Shown piece after piece: positions 22,941 through 31,751 of a stretch of DNA of 64,000 bases. The position numbers and the translations under genes are program-made. Each line of letters opens with the position of its first letter. Positions within the stretch are counted from its first letter, which is position 1. Origin of the DNA: Pseudomonas chlororaphis (lineage in GTDB: Bacteria; Pseudomonadota; Gammaproteobacteria; Pseudomonadales; Pseudomonadaceae); contig CP011020.1 in assembly GCA_001023535.1 (NCBI GenBank), forward strand, positions 4,663,734 to 4,727,733, read 5' to 3'. A model generated the notes under the pieces. It saw nothing but the letters and a program-made list of their open reading frames with translations, was not told the origin of the DNA and did no database searches.

Positions 22941-23921
22941 ATGGCATTGATAGGTAGGCGGAATGGCCGCAATTTCGGCTACGGCAGGCAGTTGAGCTAC
23001 GCAGGACCGCAGGCGCTGAAAGGCATGTTCGGCGGAGGCCATTACGGCACGGTCAAGGCGCACTGTGATCGGTGGCAGGCATTCGTGAAGTGGTGCCGCT
23101 CCGAACAGGGGCCCGGCATTAATGATGCGCGGCAGATTAATCGGAAGGTGTTGGCCGACTATGCGGCGTATCTGCGCGACGTTGTAGCGCGCGGTGAGCT
23201 CGCCATCAGCACTGCACAAAACCGGCTATCCAGCGTTAACAGGACCATGGCCGCGCTTCGCGGTGATCAGTACGTGAAGCTGCCAAGTCCGAGCAAGGCG
23301 TTAGGTATGCAGCGCAACGGGGTTCGACAATCAGTGCCGCAAGGCCAGAATCGCGAACAGGTGAAACAGATCGTCGATGCGCTTTGCAGCCAACATCAAC
23401 TGCGGGCCGCTGCGATCGTTCTATTGGCGCGAGCCACCGGCATGCGCTTGCGTGAAGCCATCTTGGGTGACCTGCCACGGCTAAGCCGTGAGGCTACTGA
23501 CCTAGGAAGGATAAACATTCAGGATGGCACCAAAGGAGGCCGCGCCGGCGCCTCGGCGCCCCGTTGGATTGCGGTGGATGTCGATGTTCGAGATGCACTT
23601 GAGTTTGCACGGCAGGTATTGCCTGCAGGTAGCCGCAACCTGATTGCGCCAAACGAAAGCTACCTGAACGTTCTGCAGGAAATCGTCCGCCCAGCGCGGG
23701 ACATCCTACATGCAGGCAATCTCAAAGGTTTTCATGAGCTGCGGGCGGCGTACGCATGTGATCGCTACGAGCAAATCACCCAACACTTCGCGCCTATCAA
23801 CGGCGGCCGATGCTGCCAGGTAAATAGGCACCTTGATCGTGTGGCCCGGAGTCAAATCAGCTATGAGCTGGGGCACGGTCGGATCGATGTGGTCGCTACC
23901 TACATTGGAGGACGGACATGA
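22941..23921 (+). CDS. Integrase domain-containing protein (second tyrosine recombinase)
   Basis: A 326-aa recombinase of the type with an N-terminal phage-integrase SAM-like domain and a C-terminal catalytic domain, unlike the P4-type enzyme next door. Visible marks are the N-terminal GRRNGRNFGYGRQLSYAG, the first catalytic Arg in LLARATGMRLREAIL (about residue 170), the second in HELRAAYACDRY, and the terminal YELGHGRIDVVATYIGG with the nucleophilic Tyr. The start is the ATG of MALIGRRNG (22941) with AGAGGTG upstream. Its stop overlaps the next small gene by 4 nt, so the two form one unit. Confidence 0.85.
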   Translation: MALIGRRNGRNFGYGRQLSYAGPQALKGMFGGGHYGTVKAHCDRWQAFVKWCRSEQGPGINDARQINRKVLADYAAYLRDVVARGELAISTAQNRLSSVNRTMAALRGDQYVKLPSPSKALGMQRNGVRQSVPQGQNREQVKQIVDALCSQHQLRAAAIVLLARATGMRLREAILGDLPRLSREATDLGRINIQDGTKGGRAGASAPRWIAVDVDVRDALEFARQVLPAGSRNLIAPNESYLNVLQEIVRPARDILHAGNLKGFHELRAAYACDRYEQITQHFAPINGGRCCQVNRHLDRVARSQISYELGHGRIDVVATYIGGRT

Positions 23922-24199
23922 GCAAGCCATTCGATATGGAGCTGTTCTTGGCTGGAGTGCTGACCGGATCGCACGCGACGCAGCAGCGCCATTTACGGCA
24001 AGCAACGCTTATCCAAGCTGAAATTGCAGATCGCTGGCAGCGAGAAACACCTTGGGCTTGGCAGAGAAAGCATGTGGTTTGGTTTCTTGAACATCGCCTA
24101 GATCGACACAGCGAGGCGACGCGGTACTACTACCTGCTGACCATACGACTGCTTTCTCGTCGATTAGAAAAACCATGGGTTGGCCAATGGTCTCGCTGA
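23918..24199 (+). CDS. Small partner protein of the second recombinase, unknown function
   Basis: A 93-aa basic, Trp-rich protein (MSKPFDMELFLAGVLTGSHA; WQRETPWAWQRKHVVWFLEHRL) whose ATG overlaps the recombinase stop (ATGA). I do not recognise a named domain. Coupled expression, high Arg/Trp content and small size suggest a DNA-binding accessory protein, such as an excision or directionality factor, but this is inference. Confidence 0.7.
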   Translation: MSKPFDMELFLAGVLTGSHATQQRHLRQATLIQAEIADRWQRETPWAWQRKHVVWFLEHRLDRHSEATRYYYLLTIRLLSRRLEKPWVGQWSR

Positions 24200-24586
24200 T
24201 TGCCGAGTCGGACATGCTTCGGATAAGCATAACGTCTATTTTCATATACCTAGGTGGCCGTTTACGCACCTAACGTACGCAATAGCATACGTTACCTGGC
24301 CAGTGCGAATACCGATTCTGTGGGCATTGGCGCCACCTCTGGCTGAGGCGCTGAAAGAAAGCTGGTCGTATAGGCTTCAAATAATGTTTTTAGCCGAAAA
24401 CAGAGGCGATGGTCGATCACGGGCCTGCGGCATAGCACGGAGGGGACTCGACTCTGCTGCATGAAGGGTATCAAAAAAACTGCCACCGGCCCGGAGGGAT
24501 GTGGCATTGTGGCCTTTTGACACTCTCTACTGGCTTCGCGGCGTTAATAGCCGAGACGGCCACTTTCAATTGCATGGAAGACTGCT
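24200..24586. other. AT-richer gap upstream of the helicase gene
   Basis: No gene is supported in these 387 nt. An interrupted palindrome TAACGTA (24271-24277) / TACGTTA (24288-24294) could be an operator for the downstream helicase gene. Base composition drops visibly here and stays low through the helicase. Confidence 0.4.
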
Positions 24587-27500
24587 GTGACTATCCTGGA
24601 ATACTTGGATTCTGCTGAAGAAAAGTTAAGAAAATGTCAGCTGGAAGCTGTTCGCAGCTTTGTCAGATATGCCGAAGAAAACGACACTGAGAGGGGCTTC
24701 CTGATCAACTTACCCACGGGCGCCGGGAAAACAGGTGTTATCTCTCTCATATCGCATCTATCAGATGCGCTGAAAGTTCTTGTGATATGCCATCGAAAAG
24801 CTGTGAAAGATCAGCTTTTCCGAGAGATCTCAAGAAAATTTTTCCGGAGTACGATTGGCGACCAAGAGCTTGAGCTTAAAAAAACCTTTCGTGACTCTGA
24901 TTTTGATCAGGGTGATGGAGTCTACATCACCAGCTTCCAGAAACTGACGAGGTTGGGTGAGGATGAACTAAAAAACGTCCAAGACGACTTTGATCTGATC
25001 ATTGTAGACGAAGGACACTCTGAGCCATCTCCAGTTTGGCGTGAAATAATACGTCAGTCCTCAGCAATGAAAGTGGTGGTCACTGCAACACCTTATCGCA
25101 ATGACTTATTTGAGCTAAATGTAAGCACCGACCATTTTTATGTTTTTACGTTTAAAGAGGCCATCGAGGATGGGGTCATTATGGAGCCCCAGTACAAGCA
25201 GATCGAAGGGGAAGCGGAGTTACTTGCAGGTATCATAGACTATCTCGATACGAACAAGAACGTGAAGTGTATCGTGAAGTGCAAGAGCCTTGAGGAGATA
25301 CAAAAATATCATGACCTCCTTTCTCAATCATTCACCACGGCAAGCGTGCATGAGCGATTGGAAATCGACGAGGCGCAAAATAAGTTCAAGCGAGTTGGCC
25401 GAGCGCTTAAAGTCGAAGGGCTGCGGGTGATCATTCACCAGCACAAGCTTGATGAAGGAGTTGATATTCCTGAGGCTAAGCTGCTGATCCTCACCTATGA
25501 GTTGGGGAGTGGGCGCGAACTGGTCCAGGCCGTAGGTCGGATCGTACGCCGCTATGGGGATGTTCAACCACTAGTGGTCGACTTAAGCCGGGGCGCGAAT
25601 GAGGGCATGTGGGAAGGATACAAACAATTCGATGACTACCTTGCCAATGGCGGCGCATCAGAATTTGTTAGCTCCCTGAGCACAAGTTATCTGATTGAAT
25701 CTTTTCTCGAAAGTTTCCCGAGGTACAGCTATTTTGACGGAAAATTCAAAGAGAGGGTAAATCTCAACACCATAGACCCGGAAGATGATCTAAAGATTCC
25801 TTATGTGTCGGTGTGCTTTGTTCAGAAAGAAAATGATTTTTCTCTGCCTTTACTTATGGATCGCCTGTATTGGGAGTTGCATGGTTCTGGCTCACTAGTC
25901 AAGGCCTATGACGAGGTTCTTGATTTACGGGTCATGATCTATGTTGAGTTCAATAGCTCAAAATTCTTTACAGGCAAGCTTTTCTTCGAGCCGAAGCTGC
26001 ACGTCATTGTTGTAAAGGAAATTGACTCAGGCGTAGCTATCTTCGATAGCGGCGGTGGGCGCTATTACAATCAGGAACAATATCGGCTCGGTGATGCCAT
26101 TCATATTGACAAATTGACTGCGTTGGCTGCAAAAACAGCAATTCACCAAATCAAAGAAACCCACGCGCGTGCAATCGGCCAGGCGGTACGCCGCCCGGAG
26201 TCCGTGGCGCTGAAGGGGCAGAACCTCGATGGCGGACGCGGCAGTCAGAGCAATTCTCGTTATGCATTAACTATGGTAAAGGTCGATAACATTGGTCTGG
26301 ATGGCAAAAGAGACAGCAGCTATTACATTGGCGCAAGGTCAGGAAGGGTCGTAGATCAAAAAGAATCTAATTTTACCCTTCAAGATGTTTCTCAATGGGT
26401 CGACGCGATTGGCGAATGTATCAATGCCGGAGGTAATGCTGGGCGTCTGATAAAGTCCTACGCACAACCGATCACCGAAAAGCCGACCTCAGAAATCCTG
26501 TCCGTGCTACTGGACTTTACGGATCTTGAGGGCCCGGTACAAACTGCTAACGGGGTAATCTATCCTGATTTCATTTATGCTGACTATCAACAAGGGATAA
26601 CTATCGACGCGCAGGGTGATCTGATAGAACTTGCGCTGGAGTATTTGGATAATGACGGTTATTTCGAGGTCTCTCTATCTGGGGCTTCCGAAGACAGAGC
26701 TGATATCGAGTGGGTCGTCGAGTATCTGAATACAGGACACAAGTTGAAAGTATTGTATGAAGACGGCGTAACTTATTTGGCAGGGGCTTTTTACAGATTA
26801 GCCTTGCCCTATGAGCGTGGAATTTCTGCCGAGGACAGCTTCGCAGGCAATGCCCTCTTTCCACTAGATGCACTGAAAGCTCCCGATCTCAGAGAGAAGG
26901 GGCACACCCGTGATCATAAGTATCATCGCACCACCCGAGATTTTTTTGATACGGATTCGATTTTTCACCTGATCGACCTACTGAAGGGTTACGGAGACCC
27001 AGCAACTCCACTTGGATCGCTCGGCCCCTTCACGACATATATCCCTGGCTGCGATATTGTACTGTGCTGCGACATGGGAGTTGAGCCCGCTGATTTTATT
27101 TTGTCTTCGCCAGATAAGTTATGCTTCGTTCATGTCAAGTGCGGTGATGCCCTAAATCCAGGCTCTTCAGCTGGTGCTATTGCAGAGGTGGGTAGTCAGG
27201 CAATAAAAAATATTCACATGTTGGTTTCGGGCCGTAAGAGCGTAAAGCCTGGGAACTATTTTACATGGAAGCAATCTTGGCCCTCTGATGATGCAGAGTT
27301 TCCGCTAGACACCCGTTATCGGTTAGTGGACGGAGTTATTAATCATCCTGCCCCGGATGACGATTCACTTTCTGACAAAGTCTGGGATGTTATCTGCAAG
27401 CGAAGAGTATCGATGAAATGTAAGAAGGAGATTTGGATTGTCGCTGGCAACTCCTTCTCCACTAAACATTTCATAAAAAGCATGGAAAACCCACTAGCTT

Positions 27501-27598
27501 GTCCGGCCACTAGTATTCAGGCGTATCAACTGATTGAGGACTGGTTGAGTACTGCGGATGAACTTGATGTAGATCTCAAGATCTTCACATCTCCATAG
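24587..27598 (+). CDS. SF2 DEAD/DEAH-type helicase with nuclease-like C-terminus
   Basis: A 1003-aa cytoplasmic protein. Residues 40-330 form an SF2 helicase/translocase core: Walker A LPTGAGKTG (42-50), DEGH box IIVDEGH (138-144), motif III TATP (166-169), motif V KLDEGVDIPEA and motif VI QAVGRIVRR (314-322). This resembles the type I/III restriction translocase group. The middle 500 residues are not recognised. Near residues 815-860 the segment PADFILSSPDKLCFVHVKCG has the Asp...xxK spacing of a PD-(D/E)XK nuclease with His for the usual Glu/Gln, so nuclease activity is a guess. GTG start with GGAAG upstream. The gene is AT-richer than its neighbours, a sign of transfer. An anti-phage or anti-plasmid role is likely but unproven. 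Confidence 0.85.
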   Translation: MTILEYLDSAEEKLRKCQLEAVRSFVRYAEENDTERGFLINLPTGAGKTGVISLISHLSDALKVLVICHRKAVKDQLFREISRKFFRSTIGDQELELKKTFRDSDFDQGDGVYITSFQKLTRLGEDELKNVQDDFDLIIVDEGHSEPSPVWREIIRQSSAMKVVVTATPYRNDLFELNVSTDHFYVFTFKEAIEDGVIMEPQYKQIEGEAELLAGIIDYLDTNKNVKCIVKCKSLEEIQKYHDLLSQSFTTASVHERLEIDEAQNKFKRVGRALKVEGLRVIIHQHKLDEGVDIPEAKLLILTYELGSGRELVQAVGRIVRRYGDVQPLVVDLSRGANEGMWEGYKQFDDYLANGGASEFVSSLSTSYLIESFLESFPRYSYFDGKFKERVNLNTIDPEDDLKIPYVSVCFVQKENDFSLPLLMDRLYWELHGSGSLVKAYDEVLDLRVMIYVEFNSSKFFTGKLFFEPKLHVIVVKEIDSGVAIFDSGGGRYYNQEQYRLGDAIHIDKLTALAAKTAIHQIKETHARAIGQAVRRPESVALKGQNLDGGRGSQSNSRYALTMVKVDNIGLDGKRDSSYYIGARSGRVVDQKESNFTLQDVSQWVDAIGECINAGGNAGRLIKSYAQPITEKPTSEILSVLLDFTDLEGPVQTANGVIYPDFIYADYQQGITIDAQGDLIELALEYLDNDGYFEVSLSGASEDRADIEWVVEYLNTGHKLKVLYEDGVTYLAGAFYRLALPYERGISAEDSFAGNALFPLDALKAPDLREKGHTRDHKYHRTTRDFFDTDSIFHLIDLLKGYGDPATPLGSLGPFTTYIPGCDIVLCCDMGVEPADFILSSPDKLCFVHVKCGDALNPGSSAGAIAEVGSQAIKNIHMLVSGRKSVKPGNYFTWKQSWPSDDAEFPLDTRYRLVDGVINHPAPDDDSLSDKVWDVICKRRVSMKCKKEIWIVAGNSFSTKHFIKSMENPLACPATSIQAYQLIEDWLSTADELDVDLKIFTSP

Positions 27599-28012
27599 GT
27601 TCACTCCTTCAAGGTTAAACAGTAATTAACCCCCCCAAAGTATTGGGGGGGATTGCCTACGTTTGGATAACCGAGTCAGTACAGGGGCAGCTTGTGATCG
27701 GGGGGTACGTCATCTACGCATGCTGGCTAATGTTTCACATCACTTGTAGCCCTCTGGTGAAATTTTGGGCAACTCACATTCAGCCCACAATCCAAGAAAT
27801 AGTTCACTAAAAAGCGACAGACCCCAGCTGTGAATTCGCAGTCACCCTCTGCGGATTCACACTCATCGATGGCGAACACTGGCAAGCAATCCGGCCGGCA
27901 ACCAACAGGTGAGAAAAAACACAAAAAAATCTGCGAACACAGCAAAAACTCTTACAATCCAAGGCCAGTTTTCCTACACATTTTCCCCACCGATTCCCAA
28001 AGAGATAACCCC
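27599..28012. other. Gap between helicase and MazG genes
   Basis: Apart from the C7/G7 hairpin listed separately, I see nothing definable in these 414 nt. The frame upstream of the MazG-like gene stays open for about 60 codons, but the sequence is low-complexity and unlike the family. Confidence 0.4.
27630..27651 (+). repeat. C7/G7 hairpin after the helicase gene
   Basis: CCCCCCCAA and TTGGGGGGG pair around a 4-nt loop, 31 nt after the helicase stop. No T-run follows. It may stall or terminate transcription, or be a homopolymer slippage site. Confidence 0.5.
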
Positions 28013-28396
28013 GTGAGTGACTCAGACAGCTCATCCGCGCCACTGGTTGACGTAGTGAAGCTTGCCGCATCCCTCCAGCGGTTCGCAGATGATCGCGACT
28101 GGCAGCAGTTCCACTCTCCCAAAAATCTCATCCTGGCTCTCACTGGCGAGGTCGGCGAGCTGTGCGAGATTTTCCAATGGATGAGCGATGCCGACTCGAT
28201 CTCTGCCGCAACAGATCCCGAAATCGGCCAAGCCGTCATGGACGAACTGGCGGACGTACTGATGTACCTGGTTCGCCTGAGCAGCGTGCTCGGCATTGAC
28301 CTCAACGAGGCGGTGACACGGAAACTCGCCTCGAATGGCCAGAAGTACCCCGTGGCTAAAGCCAGAAGCAGCAGCAAAAAGTACGACCGACTCTGA
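28013..28396 (+). CDS. MazG-like nucleotide pyrophosphohydrolase
   Basis: A 127-aa all-helical pyrophosphohydrolase of the small MazG/RS21-C6 group, which hydrolyses NTPs or dNTPs to monophosphate and PPi. The metal-binding pattern is complete: TGEVGELCEIFQW (the ExxE pair) and MDELADVLMYLVRL (ExxD). The N-terminal FADDRDWQQFHSPKNL matches dCTPase-like members. The start is taken as GTG of (V)SDSDSSSAP at 28013, with AGAGAT upstream. It is followed after 24 nt by a DUF2075 ATPase gene, so the two form an operon. A role in nucleotide-depletion defence or in clearing modified nucleotides is inference. Confidence 0.9.
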   Translation: MSDSDSSSAPLVDVVKLAASLQRFADDRDWQQFHSPKNLILALTGEVGELCEIFQWMSDADSISAATDPEIGQAVMDELADVLMYLVRLSSVLGIDLNEAVTRKLASNGQKYPVAKARSSSKKYDRL

Positions 28397-28420
28397 CCAC
28401 CCCGTATCTAAGGACAACCC

Positions 28421-30289
28421 GTGATCGTTTACGCTGCGACCAAACAGCAATTTCTTAAAGACAACGATAACGATGACATCGAGGAGGTGATCCTCAGGCA
28501 TTACAAGGAAGCTACCGGCAAGAACGTTGGCACCTCGGAAATCAGGTCGTGGCAAGGGTCCCTAACATATATGGCCAAGGTCCTTAGAGATGAGGGCCTG
28601 CCGAGTGATGCAGGCCTGGCCATTGAATTGCACATTCCGCAGTCGTCGAAGCGAATCGACTTTCTACTCACCGGTCGCGACGAAAACCAGGCAAAAAAGG
28701 CCGTACTGATCGAGCTGAAGCAATGGAGTAAGGCCAACGCCACAACCAAGGATGCCATCGTCAAAACGGCATTGGGTGGCGGCCTCATTGAGACCATTCA
28801 CCCGTCCTATCAGGTGTGGTCATATGCAGCGCTGTTGGAAGGCTTCAACGAGGCGGTGTATGACAAAAGCATCGAAATCCGCCCGTGTGCCTACCTCCAT
28901 AACTACGTCAGCGACGGCATCATAGATTCAGCTCACTACGAGCCCCACATCAGCAAGGCTCCCCTGTTTCTGAAAGGCCCGGAAGAGCTCAGTAAACTCA
29001 GAAGCTTTCTGAAAAAGCATATAAGTCATGGCGACAACAAAGAGGTTCTTTACGAGCTGTCCGAAGGAAAAATTCGCCCGTCCAAGGCGCTAGCCGAAGC
29101 GCTCGGGGGGTTGATGAAAGGCAAACCCGAGTTCGTATTGATTGACGATCAGAAAGCAATTTTTGAGTCGGCGCTGGCGGCGGCAAGCGAGGCCTCGGAC
29201 CAAGCACCCAAGGTGATGATCATCGAAGGTGGACCGGGCACCGGGAAAACTGTTCTCGCTATCAATCTGCTGGTGAAACTCACCGAATTGAAGCTGATGA
29301 GCAAATACGTCTCCAAGAATGCTGCCCCACGCAAGGTCTACGAAAGCAAACTGGTTGGCACCATCAAGCGCAGCCATTTCTCGAATTTCTTTTCAGGCTC
29401 TGGGGCATTCATCGACACTGAGCCCAACACATTCGATGCGCTTATCGTGGACGAAGCTCACCGGCTGAATGAGAAAAGCGGGCTTTACGGAAACCTTGGG
29501 GAGAACCAGATCAAAGAGCTGATTGACTCAGCGAAATGCTCAATTTTCTTCATTGATGAAGACCAGCGTGTAACCTTGAGCGATATCGGCAGCAAGCAGG
29601 CTATACGCGCCTTTGCAAAAGCCAAGGGTGCTGTGGTGGAAGAACACGTGCTGTCTTCGCAGTTTCGCTGCAGTGGTTCTGACGGTTACCTGGCATGGCT
29701 GGATGACACGCTAGGCATTCGCACGACGGCAAATCCGACGCTTGAGACTCAAGAGTACGAGTTTAAGGTGTTCGACTCACCTCAGGCGATGCATGAAGCA
29801 ATCAACGAGAAAAACCATGGAAACAAAGCTCGTGTGGTCGCGGGCTATTGCTGGCCATGGTTGAGCAAGAAAGACCCCGCCGCTGCTGATATCGTCATTG
29901 GTGACTACAAACGCCAATGGAACCTGGATCAGGATGGCAGCCTATGGATCATCGCTGAGAACTCCATCGAGCAGGTTGGCTGCATTCATACCTGCCAAGG
30001 TTTGGAAGTCGACTACATCGGGGTGATTATCGGGCCAGATCTAGTCGTACGTGACGGTCAGGTAGTGACATCCCCGGATGAGCGCGACAAGCACGATAAA
30101 TCGATTCGCGGGTGGAAAAAAATGATGAAAGAGCAGCCTACCCTCGCGAAAAGTGAAACAGACCTGATCATCAAAAATACGTACCGAACCCTGATGACAC
30201 GCGGGATGAAGGGTTGCTACCTGTACTGCACCGACAAAGAGACTGCGCAGTACTTCGAGAGTCGGCTTAGCCAGCACAGTAATCATTGA
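28421..30289 (+). CDS. DUF2075 P-loop ATPase/helicase with N-terminal PD-(D/E)XK motif
   Basis: A 622-aa protein. The N-terminal 110 residues contain a nuclease-type pattern: RIDFLLTG (Asp80) and VLIELKQW (Glu98-x-Lys100), the classic D...ExK arrangement. The rest is a DUF2075 (SF1-like, Schlafen-associated) ATPase with Walker A EGGPGTGKTV (about residues 269-278), Walker B ALIVDEAHRLNE (about 340), HVLSSQFRCSGSDGYLAWLD and the C-terminal HTCQGLEVDYIGVIIG with NTYRTLMTRGMKGCYLY. GTG start behind AAGGA. It is coupled to the MazG-like gene. DUF2075 proteins occur often in mobile defence islands; the biochemical role is not established from sequence. Confidence 0.88.
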   Translation: MIVYAATKQQFLKDNDNDDIEEVILRHYKEATGKNVGTSEIRSWQGSLTYMAKVLRDEGLPSDAGLAIELHIPQSSKRIDFLLTGRDENQAKKAVLIELKQWSKANATTKDAIVKTALGGGLIETIHPSYQVWSYAALLEGFNEAVYDKSIEIRPCAYLHNYVSDGIIDSAHYEPHISKAPLFLKGPEELSKLRSFLKKHISHGDNKEVLYELSEGKIRPSKALAEALGGLMKGKPEFVLIDDQKAIFESALAAASEASDQAPKVMIIEGGPGTGKTVLAINLLVKLTELKLMSKYVSKNAAPRKVYESKLVGTIKRSHFSNFFSGSGAFIDTEPNTFDALIVDEAHRLNEKSGLYGNLGENQIKELIDSAKCSIFFIDEDQRVTLSDIGSKQAIRAFAKAKGAVVEEHVLSSQFRCSGSDGYLAWLDDTLGIRTTANPTLETQEYEFKVFDSPQAMHEAINEKNHGNKARVVAGYCWPWLSKKDPAAADIVIGDYKRQWNLDQDGSLWIIAENSIEQVGCIHTCQGLEVDYIGVIIGPDLVVRDGQVVTSPDERDKHDKSIRGWKKMMKEQPTLAKSETDLIIKNTYRTLMTRGMKGCYLYCTDKETAQYFESRLSQHSNH

Positions 30290-30668
30290 CGGTATCGTTG
30301 TCAGGAGCTCCTGTACGTGCGAGTGGGGACATCGTACGCGCAGGGGCAACAATCAACAGCACGACCATTTGCTTGATAGATTTGGCCCCGATTCGCTTTT
30401 GGGGGCGGTTCACAAAAGCACCGTCCATCGGAATCCAGACCACGCTGCGTTCCAACTGGTATTCCAAGCAAGTTGACCAATAAATTATTAACTAGAAAAA
30501 ACAGATAGATACCGACTTGTTTCAAATTACCCCGGCTCAGAAATCAATGCGCCTCACGTCATCAAGCTGCTCAGGCAGGCTCCTCGGATGAGAATGTACT
30601 CAAGATAGAATTTCGACCGGTTCGTTGGCGTACTTCGGATACCTCCTCTACTACTTGGCGAACGGCGA
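30290..30668. other. Gap between convergent island genes
   Basis: 379 nt between the ends of the DUF2075 gene and the minus-strand peptidase-like gene. No gene, terminator with T-run or repeat that I can support. Confidence 0.4.
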
Positions 30669-31535
30669 TTAGTCGACCAATCTACTCAGCAGCCGGTGCC
30701 CGTCAACCGTCACCTCCACCATCGCCGACAGCATGACGCTGTCCGCGCCGTCTTGGGTGAGGACGGTCCAAAAATCAGGCGGCTGGTACCGCACCCCGAA
30801 GGCGCCAGCCTTCGCGATCACATAAACATTCAGCACCTGCCCGGGTTGCATGGGGGTGTCATCGTTAACGTTGCCCTTGTAACCCAGCACCTGAGGCTTC
30901 TGAACCCGCGCCTGCCCCATGGCGTAGCCCGCCAATTCATGAATCGCGACCGCCTGGTTGGCATCAAGCACCTGTTGAATGGCCTGGCCCACATTGAACA
31001 GCCGCTCGCCAGCACGAACCTGATCAACGCCGCTGCGCAATGCGCTACGGGCTGTTGCCAATAACTGACGCTGCTGTTCGGTCGCGTTGGGGGTGGCGAA
31101 TGTCCATACCTGGGCGACATGGGCCTGGGCCGATGCGGCAATCAACTCAACTTTTACTAAGGCTGCGGTCGGGAACGGCGTATCAGTAGGCAGTGCGTTA
31201 CCCACTTGGTTATTCACCGAAACCGGCACCGCCGCCGTATAGCCTTTGTAGCCCACCAGCATTGGCAGCCAACCGTAACGTTCGAATTGCTTCAACACAT
31301 AATCTTGAATCGCCGCACCGCTGCCGCCTTCTCGGATCATGGGTTTGACCTGGAGTAACAAGTCACTGGCCAAAGGTGCGAGCCGCGCCTCCTCAGCAAG
31401 AATTGTCGCGCTATCCAATTGAGTGATGCCAATCGCACGGGCGCTATTAGCGTTGGTGTAGTGCTCAAGCGACGACTCTATGGCGAAAACATTCATGCAA
31501 TAGAGCAACAGCAGTATCCCAATACTTCTCAACAC
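30669..31535 (-). CDS. Exported methionine-aminopeptidase-like pseudoenzyme (M24 fold)
   Basis: A 288-aa protein with a signal peptide (MLRSIGILLLLYCMNVFA), so it acts in the periplasm or outside. The rest aligns along its length with bacterial type I methionine aminopeptidase, as I recall E. coli Map: VGYKGYTAAVPVSVNNQVGNALP matches the substrate loop region, AGYAMG the GHGIG block, MQPGQVLNVYVIAKAG the ExPG block, and WTVLTQDG the C-terminus. Every metal ligand or active-site position is replaced: His79 to Asn, Asp97 to Glu, Asp108 lost, His171 to Tyr, Glu204 to Tyr, Glu235 to Ser. It is therefore not a working metalloaminopeptidase. GTG start with AAGGAG. Role unknown; binding or scaffold use is possible. 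Confidence 0.75.
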   Translation of the reverse strand: MLRSIGILLLLYCMNVFAIESSLEHYTNANSARAIGITQLDSATILAEEARLAPLASDLLLQVKPMIREGGSGAAIQDYVLKQFERYGWLPMLVGYKGYTAAVPVSVNNQVGNALPTDTPFPTAALVKVELIAASAQAHVAQVWTFATPNATEQQRQLLATARSALRSGVDQVRAGERLFNVGQAIQQVLDANQAVAIHELAGYAMGQARVQKPQVLGYKGNVNDDTPMQPGQVLNVYVIAKAGAFGVRYQPPDFWTVLTQDGADSVMLSAMVEVTVDGHRLLSRLVD

Positions 31536-31751
31536 TTAGCTCCTTGGCTAGACGGCTCTGAAAAATGTATTTTCCGAGACAATTGTAAGGGCTCGCCCGC
31601 TCTGCAATACCGTTGTGTGGCGTCGACCGGTTGAATCCGTAACCTAAAGCAGCCCTTCAGGACGGTCCTGCACGGGACTATGATTGGATTTTTTGGCGAT
31701 CTGTCGCTCTCAGTGTCCTGAAGAGTAAAACTCGCCGTCATCACCTTGTAC

